Origin: Boseongicola sp. SB0665_bin_10
GTDB taxonomy: Bacteria; Pseudomonadota; Alphaproteobacteria; Rhodobacterales; Rhodobacteraceae
Reading direction: 5' to 3'
DNA length: 35,390 bases
Assembly (NCBI GenBank): GCA_009838075.1
Contig: VXSG01000089.1
Coordinates: forward strand, 1-35,390
Under the pieces are notes generated by a model. It saw only the letters and a list, made by a program, of their open reading frames with translations. It did not search any database and was not told the origin of the DNA. Numbering within the stretch: the stretch's first letter is position 1; each line of letters starts with the position of its first letter. The position numbers were made by a program, and so were the translations under genes. Below are positions 25,816-34,715 of this stretch, piece after piece.

Positions 25816-26503
25816 CCTGCCGTTCCTTCATGAGAAATTCCACAAGCCTGAAATCCAGTTCCGTGTCGATGTCCATGCATCGTTCCGGCGGCATCAGGTA
25901 GGGGAGCACGCGCCCCTCGAGGAGTCCCGTCGCGCTCTTCAGATAGCCTGGATCCACGACATAGGTCGATGCGGCATGTTCCCAGACCAATGGCGCCTGC
26001 TGTCGGGCGACGACGCCGCCTTCAAGCGGCTTCGACACCCTGAGATACCCGTGACGGTCCGGTTCCACGAGGTTGAAATAAGGGTTCTTCCGGGCTTCCG
26101 TGCAGGACATGACCATGTCGGGACGTTCGCGGAGGAACGTGTGCAGGGCGCCGTCGAGATCCTCCACGGAACGCAGCGGCGATGTGCAGTCCAGGTCGAT
26201 GAACACGTCTGCCGTCCCTGTGAGTTGCTCCGCCTTGGCAAGGGCATGCTGCCAGACGTCCCATTTCGCGGCCGTGTCAGTCGCGAGTTCGGCGGGCCGC
26301 AGCCCCATGTCGAGGCAGCCCTTGGCAACGGCATGTCGACGGATACGAGGATCGTCGGTGCTGACGACGACATGGTTGACCCCTGGATGCTGCAAGAGCT
26401 GGTCAAGCGACCAGTCGATCAGGGGCTTGCCCAGCATGTCGCGGAAGTTCTTTCCGGTCACGCCCTTGGAACCCATTCTGACCCCGACGTGCCCGATGAT
26501 CAT
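25808..26503 (-). CDS. neuA: CMP-sialic (nonulosonic) acid synthetase
   Basis: A 231-residue acylneuraminate cytidylyltransferase. The N-terminus MIIGHVGVRMGSKGVTGKNF carries the R-x-G-S-K-G nucleotide-binding loop. VVVSTDDPRI, DLDCTSPLRS and YVVDPGYLK follow, and DIDTELDF near the end is the conserved D-x-D metal site. It would transfer CMP from CTP to a sialic-type sugar, giving the activated donor. The ATG at 26501-26503 overlaps the stop of the Gfo/Idh gene (ATGA). The exact sugar (Neu5Ac, legionaminic or another) is not fixed by this protein; NeuC and NeuB nearby favour Neu5Ac or a close relative. Confidence 0.88.
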   Translation of the reverse strand: MIIGHVGVRMGSKGVTGKNFRDMLGKPLIDWSLDQLLQHPGVNHVVVSTDDPRIRRHAVAKGCLDMGLRPAELATDTAAKWDVWQHALAKAEQLTGTADVFIDLDCTSPLRSVEDLDGALHTFLRERPDMVMSCTEARKNPYFNLVEPDRHGYLRVSKPLEGGVVARQQAPLVWEHAASTYVVDPGYLKSATGLLEGRVLPYLMPPERCMDIDTELDFRLVEFLMKERQDG

Positions 26504-27438
26504 GCGTGACCCCAATCGGTCTCGCCATGAAACCGTCGTGCCTCCCACGCACGCGCGACAAGCGCCGAACTCTCCCCGACCAGATCCAGCCGTGGCAGGA
26601 GCGGGTTCCGATGCGTATCCCGCCCTTCTGCCAGGGCCATGAAGTCTCGCATCAGGTCCAGGAACATGATGTTGCGCTCGGAAGCCCAATGGCGCTCGGT
26701 CTCCCTCGCGCCCTGCCAACGAATCTCCCGACCCGAAACCAGGTCCAGATCAAGGCCACCGTTGCGTCCTCGCACCGAGAGCCGGCGAACGCTTTTCGGC
26801 GACAGGTAGTCCATCGCCACATCTCCGACCAGTCCCGCGCGGTAAAGGCTGACCCGCGTCGCAAAGTCAACGCCGGGAAAGTGCGTGTGGCCAATGCATG
26901 CCACCTCGCCCAGCGCAAGTCCCGGGTAGAGGCATGTCACCATGTCGATCTCGTGACAAAGGTCTAGGAGCACGCCGCCGCCGTGGGGACGGGCGGCGTA
27001 GCTGCCGGAAAAGCTCCAGCCCTGCCGCCATCGGCGAACGTCGTGGCCAACTTCCATGCTGAAACGGAATGCATCCACGGGATCCTGCACAAGCGCCTTG
27101 AACGCCGGATTATACCGCATCATGAAGCCGGCCACGGAGCGTCCGGCGACGGGTTTCGCGGCCTTCAACAGGGACTCGAGCCCGGCACTCGTGAAAGCCA
27201 GCGGCTTCTCGACATAGACCGCGGTTCCAAGGCTTGCACAGAGCTTGACGAGCTCAATCCGAACGTCCGTGGCAGTGGCAATCACGGCCCCTGCCGCGTC
27301 CCGCAAATTCTGCTCAAGGATTCCCATGTCCAGTCCGCGCCAAGGCAGCAGCGTGCTGTCTGCCCCCAGAATCTTGATGTTCTCGTGGTGGCGTCTTCCG
27401 ATCGAGCCGCTTCCAATTACAATGTAGCGTTGTCTCAT
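26500..27438 (-). CDS. Gfo/Idh/MocA-family oxidoreductase
   Basis: A 312-residue protein with N-terminal Rossmann motif VIGSGSIGRRH (residues 7-17), the family EKP motif (Glu77-Lys78-Pro79, in YVEKPLA) and a C-terminal alpha/beta substrate domain (GGGVLLDLCHEIDMV). Members oxidise or reduce sugars with NAD(P). It is second in the leftward unit, 49 nt after waaA and overlapping the cytidylyltransferase gene by four bases. Its position between sugar-activation genes suggests it modifies a precursor of the surface polysaccharide. The substrate is unknown. I used the ATG at 27438; the upstream open extension has no Rossmann character. Confidence 0.85.
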   Translation of the reverse strand: MRQRYIVIGSGSIGRRHHENIKILGADSTLLPWRGLDMGILEQNLRDAAGAVIATATDVRIELVKLCASLGTAVYVEKPLAFTSAGLESLLKAAKPVAGRSVAGFMMRYNPAFKALVQDPVDAFRFSMEVGHDVRRWRQGWSFSGSYAARPHGGGVLLDLCHEIDMVTCLYPGLALGEVACIGHTHFPGVDFATRVSLYRAGLVGDVAMDYLSPKSVRRLSVRGRNGGLDLDLVSGREIRWQGARETERHWASERNIMFLDLMRDFMALAEGRDTHRNPLLPRLDLVGESSALVARAWEARRFHGETDWGHA

Positions 27439-27487
27439 TTTCGCTCTTTGCCCCACGACGTCGGCTCCCTTCGGCGGGAAGGCCCGA

Positions 27488-28807
27488 TCAGTGATGCCCT
27501 GAGAGCAAGGGCCGGACCGCGTCGTAGATCCGGCGTGATGCGCCCTTGTGGCTCGCATGAAAGGACCTGATCCTCTCGGAAGGTCCCTGTGCCAGAGCCG
27601 CGCGAGCGGCGTCAGGCAGCGCCTCGGGTGCTTCGCAGGCCGTCAGCAATCCCGCGTTCATGGCCTCGATCGCGGGAAACTCGATCGTTCCCAGGTTCGG
27701 TCCGGTCACTGCCGGTTTTCCAAGCGCGAACGGCTCGATCACGTTGTGCGCACCATGGGAACCGAATCCCCCGCCCACGATCGCGGCATCGGCCGGCGCA
27801 AGGTAGAAATTCATCTCGCCGAGAGAGTCGCCAACCAGTATCTGTGCCCGCTCGGGCGACGATAGGGGATTCAGGTCCGGATCAAGATCCTTGCTGCGCA
27901 GCATGATCTTGCAGCCCGCCGCCTGCAAGCGTTCTCGAGTTGCCTGGAACCGCTCCGGCGCACGCGGCACCCATATCACGAACGGCGCATCGGCATCCGC
28001 AAACAGTTCCGCAAGAGCCCTAAGGTACACCTCTTCCTCTCCGTCGACAACGCTGGCGATCGTGAGGACCGATCTGCCGCCAAGACTCTTTCGCAACGCA
28101 TCGCCCGCGCGAATCTGCGCGTCGGGCGGCTCCATGTCGAACCGTGTCTCGCCGGCAATGCGAACGTCGGCGGCGCCCAGCGCACGGAACCGCCCTGCCT
28201 GGGTTTCCGACTTGGCGAATATGGTCGCCGCACGCGCGGCAGCATGACCGAAGAGCCTTGCCATGCGCCTTGCCTTCGGCCATGTGCTCGCTGGCACCTG
28301 CGAGTTTACGAGCGCGAGCGGCACACCCGCCTCACGCGCCGTCTCGATCATCCAGGGCCAGAACTCCATTTCGACAACCAGACCGAGCCTGGGCTTGCAG
28401 GTTGCGAAGAACTTCCGCCAGTATCCGGGACGGTCAATGGGAGCGTAGCGTACCGCCATCTGGCCAGAGGAAATCTCGTCCGCGAAGCTCTGCTCCGCCC
28501 TGTCCCGCCCGGCCGGCGTGGCATGCGTCGTGAGCACACGGTGCCCGTCCTGCAGCGCGAGCCGGATCAGGGGCTCTGCGGCAGTCACTTCGCCGAGCGA
28601 CACCGCATGCAGCCAGAGGTCCGTCACGAAGCGCGGTCCCTCTCCCTTCCGCTCGTCGAGATGCAGGCCGTAGGGGGCATCGCGTCTGGCTCGCTTCCGG
28701 AAGTAGCGCCATACGAGAGATTCCAGCGCACCAAGTGTGCATGCATACAGGAAAAGAAAGATCCGATAGCGAAGCCCTGGGGGCGCGGGCAATCTGAAAC
28801 CATCCAT
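27488..28807 (-). CDS. waaA: 3-deoxy-D-manno-octulosonic acid (Kdo) transferase
   Basis: A 439-residue GT30 family glycosyltransferase. The N-terminal hydrophobic segment (YRIFLFLYACTLGALESLVW) anchors it to the inner membrane. LWLHAVSLGEVTAAEPLI carries the conserved catalytic Glu (residue 73), and LVVEMEFWPWM, ALVNSQVP, FAKSETQAGRF and VGGGFGSHGAHNVIEPFALG are typical of Kdo transferases. It normally adds Kdo from CMP-Kdo to lipid A precursor. Its location at the head of a sialic-acid unit is unusual and could mean transfer of another ulosonic sugar to a surface glycan. In-frame starts exist at 28870 and 28843; none has a strong ribosome binding site, so the start is uncertain. Confidence 0.88.
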   Translation of the reverse strand: MDGFRLPAPPGLRYRIFLFLYACTLGALESLVWRYFRKRARRDAPYGLHLDERKGEGPRFVTDLWLHAVSLGEVTAAEPLIRLALQDGHRVLTTHATPAGRDRAEQSFADEISSGQMAVRYAPIDRPGYWRKFFATCKPRLGLVVEMEFWPWMIETAREAGVPLALVNSQVPASTWPKARRMARLFGHAAARAATIFAKSETQAGRFRALGAADVRIAGETRFDMEPPDAQIRAGDALRKSLGGRSVLTIASVVDGEEEVYLRALAELFADADAPFVIWVPRAPERFQATRERLQAAGCKIMLRSKDLDPDLNPLSSPERAQILVGDSLGEMNFYLAPADAAIVGGGFGSHGAHNVIEPFALGKPAVTGPNLGTIEFPAIEAMNAGLLTACEAPEALPDAARAALAQGPSERIRSFHASHKGASRRIYDAVRPLLSGHH

Positions 28808-29001
28808 GTCGCAATCCAACCCTCGACATGCAGCCTGATGCATAGGCTCACAACTCGCAGTATGCTTCATGGGCAAACCGCCCGCAAGATTGCAGAAAGC
28901 CGGCACGGCTTGCCCGCTGTGACAGGACAGGTGACAGACCTGCAAATTGTCGGTTTCGCGTTGCGGACGCGAGGGGTATGCCTGCGGCAGGAGGTTGTCC
29001 C
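28808..29001. promoter_or_regulatory. Divergent promoter region between waaA and neuB
   Basis: The 194 bp between the two divergent units must contain both promoters, because each unit starts here. I see no confident -35/-10 pairs. The strong neuB ribosome binding site (GGAGG) is at its right end. Confidence 0.45.
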
Positions 29002-30033
29002 ATGCAGATCAGAGGCAGGAAGATCGGTCCGGAACACCCGCCACTCGTGATTGCCGAGATCGGAATCAACCACGGGGGCGACCTGGATCTTGCGCGCCAC
29101 ATGGTGACTCTGGCAGCCAGGTCCGGGGCGGAAGTCGTGAAGCACCAGACTCACTTCATCGAAGACGAGATGACCGAGGAGGCCAAGGTCGTTCTGCCAC
29201 CGAACGCGGGCGGCAAGTCGATCTGGGAAGTGATGGAGGAGTGCGCGCTTTCCGCGGACGAGGAAGTCCTGCTGAAGGCGCATGCCGAGGCCGAAGGCCT
29301 GATCTACATTTCCACGCCGTTCTCCCGCGCTGCAGCGGACTTTCTCGACGAGCAGGGTGTCCCGGCCTTCAAGGTCGGCTCGGGCGAGGCGGACCACCTC
29401 CCGCTCATCCGGCACGTCGCAGCAAAGAGGAAGCCGGTCATCATGTCGACCGGCATGCAGGACATCGGGAGCCTCGCACGCTCCGTCGCCATCCTGGAAG
29501 AGGCGGGCATTGACTATGCGCTGCTTGAATGCACCAACCTCTATCCATCGCCCCCGGAAACCGTTTCGCTCAAGGGCGTCACTGAACTCCGGAAAGCGTT
29601 CCCGAACGCGATCGTGGGCTTTTCGGACCATTCCATGGGTCCGGAGATGGCGCTTGCTTCAGTCGCTCTCGGCGCCTGCATCCTTGAGCGCCACTTCACC
29701 GATTCACGCTACAGGGAAGGGCCGGACATTTCCTGCTCGATGGATCCTGCGGAACTTCGTCACCTCATCGATTGCAGCCGCGAAGTCCACGTGGCGTTGC
29801 ACAACGAGAAGAGGCGCAGCGCACCCGAGGAGGCGGTGTACCGCTTTGCCCGGACGTCGGTTGTTGCCGACTGCGACCTGCCCAAGGGCCACGTGATCGA
29901 GGAGGCGGACATCTGGGCACGTCGGCCGGGTTCGGGGGAGATCGCCGGCCATGAATTCGACGATGTCGTGGGCAAGCGGCTGACGCGAGCGGTTACACGA
30001 AACTCGCAACTCAAGTGGGCAGACCTGGAATGA
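29002..30033 (+). CDS. neuB: N-acetylneuraminate (sialic acid) synthase
   Basis: A 343-residue NeuB, length as in the Neisseria enzyme (about 349). VIAEIGINHGG opens the TIM barrel; VVKHQTHFIEDEMTEEAK, STPFSRAAADFLDE, KVGSGEADHLPLI and ILERHFTDSRYREGPDISCS match the active-site blocks of meningococcal NeuB closely. The C-terminal ~70 residues (SVVADCDLPKGHVI, WARRPGSGEI) form the antifreeze-like SAF domain that closes over the neighbouring subunit. It condenses ManNAc (or a relative) with PEP. AGGAGG lies 7 nt before the ATG, clearly better than the in-frame ATG at 28978. The stop overlaps the next start as ATGA. The likeness to Neisseria NeuB favours Neu5Ac as product, which is inference. 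Confidence 0.93.
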   Translation: MQIRGRKIGPEHPPLVIAEIGINHGGDLDLARHMVTLAARSGAEVVKHQTHFIEDEMTEEAKVVLPPNAGGKSIWEVMEECALSADEEVLLKAHAEAEGLIYISTPFSRAAADFLDEQGVPAFKVGSGEADHLPLIRHVAAKRKPVIMSTGMQDIGSLARSVAILEEAGIDYALLECTNLYPSPPETVSLKGVTELRKAFPNAIVGFSDHSMGPEMALASVALGACILERHFTDSRYREGPDISCSMDPAELRHLIDCSREVHVALHNEKRRSAPEEAVYRFARTSVVADCDLPKGHVIEEADIWARRPGSGEIAGHEFDDVVGKRLTRAVTRNSQLKWADLE

Positions 30034-30428
30034 CCGCAGTGGAGCAATTCAGGCGCTGGGGTCGGAACAGTGTGCGTGAGCCTGCATTTTGGCGAAAGGC
30101 ATGGTTCAGTCATGCCAGCAGCAAATCCAGTCTCCGCATGATGAAATGGCAAATCGCCCGGAGTCACTCCTCGGCGAAAAATGCTTTCGCGCGCAGGCTC
30201 GCGACAAGCACGACGCACGCAGTTCCCTTTCAATTTCAGGAAACGACGGTGCGCGTGCCTTGGAGACCGGTGCGAAGGCCACGAGGAATGAACTCATGGA
30301 CAATTTCCTGGGCCCGATTGACACGAGTTTTGTCGCGATCTTGCAAGGTTCGGGCGTCATCGGGAGCAACTCGTAGATTGAAGCTCAAGCAGTCATTTTT
30401 GTTGCGCGGCATTTTATCCATGACATGA
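30030..30428 (+). CDS. Unrecognised small basic protein coupled to neuB
   Basis: An open frame of 132 residues whose ATG overlaps the neuB stop (ATGA). It begins MTAVEQFRRWGRNSVREPAF and is strongly basic and Ser/Arg/Trp-rich, without a motif I know. The coupling argues for a real gene, but the composition in the second half (RPVRRPRGMNSWTISWARLT) suggests that the frame may be damaged. It could be the stump of a sugar-modifying enzyme such as an acetyltransferase. A pyruvyltransferase-like gene starts 32 bp downstream. Confidence in it as an intact gene is low. Confidence 0.35.
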   Translation: MTAVEQFRRWGRNSVREPAFWRKAWFSHASSKSSLRMMKWQIARSHSSAKNAFARRLATSTTHAVPFQFQETTVRVPWRPVRRPRGMNSWTISWARLTRVLSRSCKVRASSGATRRLKLKQSFLLRGILSMT

Positions 30429-30459
30429 CTGCCACGCACGTCATCCATCGAGGCCCAAT

Positions 30460-31257
30460 GTGATCCGTGTGAGCTTTCTGCATCTGCGCGATACCTAGAA
30501 CGTCGGCGACCGCTGGTGTTCGCCCTTTGACTATTTCGACTGGCAGGATGTCGCCCAAGTCAGGGCGCAGGCGAGAGACCTGCGTCTCGACGGAAATGAC
30601 TATGACGTCGGAGTGTTCGGCGGAGGCAAGATCATGCGCAACATCGCAGCCAGCCCGGCCTATCGTCAGGGAGAGGGGCGATTGAACATTGGATGGGGGA
30701 TTTCGACCGTGCAACGCAATCCGTTCTCGCTTGCATATCGACGAGCCCGCTTGAGGCTAGACCTTGTCGGTTCGCGCGACTGGGAACATGGCAGCAAAGT
30801 TCACTGGGTACCTTGTCCGAGTTCACAGGATCCGTTCTTTGACGCTCCGCCTGCACCAGACCATGAAGTCGTGGTCTATGCGCATTTGCAAAAGAGTCGG
30901 CGCATGATGGAAGAGCTCCCCGCCTCCATTCCCTGGAGATACAACCACGGCAAGGATCTTCATGATGCATTGCGGTTCATCGCCTCCGGCGGGACTGTGG
31001 TATCAAATTCATACCATGGTGTCTTTTGGGCACTCTTGATGGGACGGCGCGTTCTTTGTCTGCCGTTTTCCAACAAGTTCACCAGGTTTCGTCTGCCTCC
31101 CGGCTATTCCAGTCATCGTGGCTGGGTGCGTGACTTGTCCAGAGCCAAGGCGCAACCCGATCTTCTCGCTCTCTGCCGACAGGCCACTGCCCGGTTTCGT
31201 CCAAAGGTCGATTCCTGCATCGAGGCTGCAATGGCAAGGCGAAGAACCCGGCAATAG
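30460..31257 (+). pseudogene. Polysaccharide pyruvyltransferase-like protein with an in-frame amber codon
   Basis: The gene starts at GTG 30460 with GAGG six bases upstream and reads MIRVSFLHLRDT, then TAG (30496-30498), then NVGDRWCSPFDYFDWQD in the same frame. The N-x-G-D-x-W block directly after the stop is the conserved start of the pyruvyltransferase family. YDVGVFGGGKIMRNIA and GGTVVSNSYHGVFWALLMGR (the family S-x-x-H-G donor-site motif) follow, giving 265 codons in total. Such enzymes add pyruvyl groups, or in some families sugars, to surface glycans. As read, only 12 codons precede the stop. Translation from the ATG at 30613 would miss the N-terminal motif. I judge it inactive unless TAG is suppressed. 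Confidence 0.7.
30496..30498 (+). other. In-frame amber (TAG) codon in the pyruvyltransferase-like gene
   Basis: Codon 13 is TAG between LRDT and NVGDRW, both parts of the conserved N-terminus and in one frame. It is the second case in this window of an otherwise intact reading frame broken by TAG only. Confidence 0.8.
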
Positions 31258-31752
31258 CCGAACCGCTGCAAGTTCACAGTCTGGATGGCGTTCCGCGCGG
31301 CCAGTTCATCACCCATCGGAACCGACGGTGTTCCGGCTGGCGCGCGTCTGTCGCGTCGAAAGGCAATGGGAACTCGTTCCGAGAGTTGGAGACAGCGCCA
31401 TTGCATTCCTGCCGAGTGATGGCCAAGCGCGAAGGGCTCGCCAGCATCGCTCACAGAAACTGGCCTGATTGACGCTGGCCAGCAGAGATGCCGCAAAGAA
31501 ATTTCCGACCCTCAACTGAACAGTGCCCTGCAACGTCTTTCCGGGGGCCGTGCAAATGTGCAGTGAGAGCAGTGCCTCCTTGTGCATGACCGAGGACGGT
31601 AAAACAGCCCTGTCGCCGCCCTTACCGTCCGTCTGCCCGTTCGCAATTTCCCGAACAGCTGCCTGCATGCACAGCACCTTGGTTCTCCCCTTGCCAGGCG
31701 GCATCGCAAGGACTTCCAGTGGACATGCAAAGAGAGTTTTCAGTCGCTTGAC
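31258..31752. other. Gene-free stretch in the polysaccharide locus
   Basis: About 500 bp between the pyruvyltransferase-like gene and the glycosyltransferase gene. Plus-strand frames are short and change often, as in an eroded gene. A long minus-strand frame covers part of it but has no motif and overlaps the 5' part of the glycosyltransferase gene. I support no gene here. Confidence 0.4.
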
Positions 31753-31782
31753 ATGCTCAGACGGTTGATCCATGTCGCCGAC

Positions 31783-33240
31783 ATGTCCATTCGCCTTGCA
31801 GTAGTTGCTACAAACTACTCCGACCAGATTCTTGAACGGATCCGAAACCAATCTGGCCCCGACTTGGATGTGGTTCTGCACTTTGGTGACAAGACAAGCG
31901 ACTTCAAGGCATCGGTCACTTCTCGCATGAATCTTAAGAGGGGCCGCAGCGGGCACATCTTTTCCAACCAAAGATGGACGGGTGCAGCGCAAAGCCTGTT
32001 TGAAAGTCCGGACTATCTTGACCGAATGGATGAATTCATTGATCATCTGACCCGGTATTCGAGTGCCTACACATACAAGAGCCACAGGCTTCGAACGATG
32101 CACGACTATGTGGACTACTATCACATACTCGCTGACGTCGTTGCCACGACCCTGATCGAGCATGAAGTTTCGCACTGCCTTTTCTTTGACGTGCCTCACC
32201 TGGCCTATGACACCGTACTGTTTCAGATGTGCAAAGCGTTGAATTTAGAAACAATAATTGTCAGGCAATCTCTCTTCCCCAATCGATTCTGGTCAATGAC
32301 GGATCCTGCGTCTTTGGGCAATTTCGAGGATGTTGCAGATGCGGAGCCTTATCAAGTCGACAAGGGAGTGTGGCCGGACTTGTTTTACATGAGCGGAATA
32401 AAGCAGGAACCAGAGAGGACCGGCACAGTCAGCGCGAATGCTGCCATTAACCTGTTTCTTCATTTGCTCGCCAATCGACCGGCGAGATTGCTCAACCCAT
32501 TGTATGTTTGGAGACTCTTTTCTCGCATGAGGCTGGTTCATCGATCATTTCCGAAGTGGCGGGATCCGTTTGCAAGATTTTTTCATGAACATTCGCTTTT
32601 GTATTTCGATCACCTTTCCGGGTTCGAGAATCAGGAGATCGACCTTTCCGAGGACTACATTTACTTTCCATTGCAACTTCAGCCCGAATTGACAACTTCA
32701 GCGCTGGGTGGGAGATTTCGAGATCAGGCGTTTGCAATCGAGAGTTTGGCGAGAGTCCTTCCGGACGGTGTTCGCATCCTTGTGAAGGAGAACCCAAGGC
32801 AAGGCGCCTACATGAGAGGCCCAATGTTCTTTCATCGGCTTAACCGCATTCCGTCTGTCACTTTCCTGCCCAGTTGGGCCGATACTCGCGCTTTGACCCT
32901 GAACGCAAAGGCAGTTGCTTCAATCACCGGCACTGTGGGGTGGGAGGCGATCTGTCAGGGCAAGCCAGCCCTCGTCTTTGGCAATGCCTGGTACCGGAAG
33001 CTCGCTGGAGTCTTGGAGTGGAATGAACAATTGACCTACGACGAGATCGTTGGCCGAAGTGTTGACCATGCTGCCTTGCAACGACGTGTTGGCGCTTTGG
33101 TTGCGGTCGCGCATTGCGGAGTTGTCGCTCGCCAATACGCCCAGCTCGTTGCGGACTTTGATGAAGCTTCAAACTTTGACCGCGTTGCCTGCACGCTTCT
33201 CGACGTGATCAAGGGTCGTGTTCCAACGAGCTTTCAGTGA
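31783..33240 (+). CDS. Capsule-type polysaccharide glycosyltransferase
   Basis: A 485-residue protein. The C-terminal half resembles the capsular-polysaccharide synthesis (KpsS/KpsC-like) fold: DYIYFPLQLQPELTTS, VRILVKENPRQGAYMR, SVTFLPSWADT and SITGTVGWEAICQGKPALVF, the last being the donor-site block that in KpsS-type enzymes reads close to S-x-G-x-E-A-L-x-x-G-K-P. KpsC/KpsS proteins are Kdo transferases that start the capsule linker; this protein may act on Kdo or sialic acid, but the acceptor is unknown. Starts at 31753 and 31783 are both possible and neither has a clear ribosome binding site. Its 3' end overlaps the convergent neuC by 32 bp. Confidence 0.72.
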   Translation: MSIRLAVVATNYSDQILERIRNQSGPDLDVVLHFGDKTSDFKASVTSRMNLKRGRSGHIFSNQRWTGAAQSLFESPDYLDRMDEFIDHLTRYSSAYTYKSHRLRTMHDYVDYYHILADVVATTLIEHEVSHCLFFDVPHLAYDTVLFQMCKALNLETIIVRQSLFPNRFWSMTDPASLGNFEDVADAEPYQVDKGVWPDLFYMSGIKQEPERTGTVSANAAINLFLHLLANRPARLLNPLYVWRLFSRMRLVHRSFPKWRDPFARFFHEHSLLYFDHLSGFENQEIDLSEDYIYFPLQLQPELTTSALGGRFRDQAFAIESLARVLPDGVRILVKENPRQGAYMRGPMFFHRLNRIPSVTFLPSWADTRALTLNAKAVASITGTVGWEAICQGKPALVFGNAWYRKLAGVLEWNEQLTYDEIVGRSVDHAALQRRVGALVAVAHCGVVARQYAQLVADFDEASNFDRVACTLLDVIKGRVPTSFQ

Positions 33241-34384
33241 TCTGAGAGTATGGTGCCGTGTCGTGTTGCTCGTGATTGTCGCTGAAGGCCTTCTGGAGCG
33301 GGCTGCGCCAGAACCCGTCTTTCTTGAGAACGGCCACAAAGCGACTCGCCGCGCGACCGTCTCCAAATGCTGCGTGCCGATCATGCCGCCGTCCCCAGCA
33401 CTCACGCAGGAAACGGTCAATGGAAGCGCCGTCGGCAGCAACATGCATAACGCTGTCAGATCGTGCCCGGCTCCTTTGTCTCGTGCCAATGTCCAGTGAA
33501 GGAATTCCCAGGAACGGAGCCTCACGTACTCCTGCGCTGGAATTGCCACAAATGCAGGCCGCATTCTTCATCAATTCCGAAAAGTGGGCAAAGCGCATCG
33601 ACGGCAATGTGCGAAAACGGTCCGGAGGCAGGGCATCTATTGCTGCACGAATCTCGTCCGATCCCGGGTCGTTGTTCGGGGCAATCACGACAAAGTTGCG
33701 GCCCGATGCGACCAGACGCTCGAACAGGAGCCTTGCCTGCTCTCCCATGGTGCCGACCTCGGATGTCACCGGGTGAAATATGCAAATCGCGTATTCGTCA
33801 AATGGAATCTGGTAGCGCTCCCTGACTTCGGCGAGGGTCACCCCCGACGGCTGGGAATGCAGGTCAAGTTCCGGTGAGCCAATGACGTGCACGGAATCCT
33901 TCGGCTCTCCGAGAGCCATCACGCGTCTGGCTGCTTCATCCGAGGAGACGAAGTGGTGATGCGCGAGCTTGGTATTGCAGTGTCTGAATGACTCGTCGAT
34001 GGTGCCCGAGAGTTCGCCGCCTTCTAAGTGTGCGGACCGAATGTAGTTCGTCGCGCACACCAGTGCACAAGCCAACGCCTCGACCCTGTCACCATGGAAC
34101 ACGACGAGGTCTGGCCGATGCTCGAAGCAATGATCGGACAGTCCGACAACGGTCTTGGAGAGGATCGTGTCGAGCGGGTCTCCAGGCCGTTGGTTCAGGA
34201 ATTCGTGCACGGTGACCCCGGGTACCCGATGCACTTCGACTTTGGTCATTCCGTACCGTTCGAGCATGTGCATGCCGGTCACGAATATCGAGACAAGGAA
34301 TCCTTCTTCCCTCGCTGCAACGACCAGCGGCTCCAGCTTGCCGAAGTCCGCGCGCGTTCCCGTGACAAAGAGGATGGATCGCAC
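33209..34384 (-). CDS. neuC: UDP-N-acetylglucosamine 2-epimerase (hydrolysing)
   Basis: A 391-residue NeuC-type enzyme. It opens with SILFVTGTRADFGKLEPLV, then has LVVFHGDRVEALA, AHLEGGELSGTIDESFRH and ICGNSSAGVREAPFLGIPSL with DIGTRQRSR. The GGELSGTIDE and GNSSAGVRE blocks are diagnostic for hydrolysing epimerases, as opposed to WecB. It converts UDP-GlcNAc to ManNAc plus UDP, the first step of sialic acid synthesis, supplying NeuB. I used a GTG start (34384) directly before the first strand; a TTG at 34420 is an alternative. It is on the strand opposite neuB and convergent with the glycosyltransferase, so it is expressed separately from the other neu genes. Confidence 0.9.
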   Translation of the reverse strand: MRSILFVTGTRADFGKLEPLVVAAREEGFLVSIFVTGMHMLERYGMTKVEVHRVPGVTVHEFLNQRPGDPLDTILSKTVVGLSDHCFEHRPDLVVFHGDRVEALACALVCATNYIRSAHLEGGELSGTIDESFRHCNTKLAHHHFVSSDEAARRVMALGEPKDSVHVIGSPELDLHSQPSGVTLAEVRERYQIPFDEYAICIFHPVTSEVGTMGEQARLLFERLVASGRNFVVIAPNNDPGSDEIRAAIDALPPDRFRTLPSMRFAHFSELMKNAACICGNSSAGVREAPFLGIPSLDIGTRQRSRARSDSVMHVAADGASIDRFLRECWGRRHDRHAAFGDGRAASRFVAVLKKDGFWRSPLQKAFSDNHEQHDTAPYSQITESSLEHDP

Positions 34385-34715
34385 AGAGCTACACTTTTGC
34401 TGAGCCTGCCGATACCTCAAGGTTGCCGGCGGTGTTGGCGACTGCCCGGACCGTCAGCAAGGCCAGAAACGCGGACGTGGCAATTGTCCTGAAAGATGTC
34501 ATTGATCCTTTGTCCCCACATTGTAGAACGCCCGGCGGACCCTTCCGCAGGCCAATGGCATTCGGATAGAGTTGCGGCTTGGCGGTCGACTTTTCGGCTA
34601 CCCGCAAGCCTTTGACACGGCTTGACTTCTGCCGCCCGGACGGCATTTTCAGCAAGGCCCTTAACGAGCGGCCCGCGATTTGCATGCTGTCGTCAGGCAA
34701 GTGCGGGAGCCGCCC
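34385..34715. other. Spacer between neuC and the DUF4338 gene
   Basis: About 330 bp holding the divergent promoters of neuC and the DUF4338 gene. A long antisense frame passes through it but has no recognisable protein. I see no repeat or hairpin that stands out. Confidence 0.4.

Noticed and set aside
31309-32199. Minus-strand frame of 296 codons
   Set aside because: It has some protein-like stretches, but overlaps the 5' part of the glycosyltransferase gene antisense and lacks motifs and a start signal.
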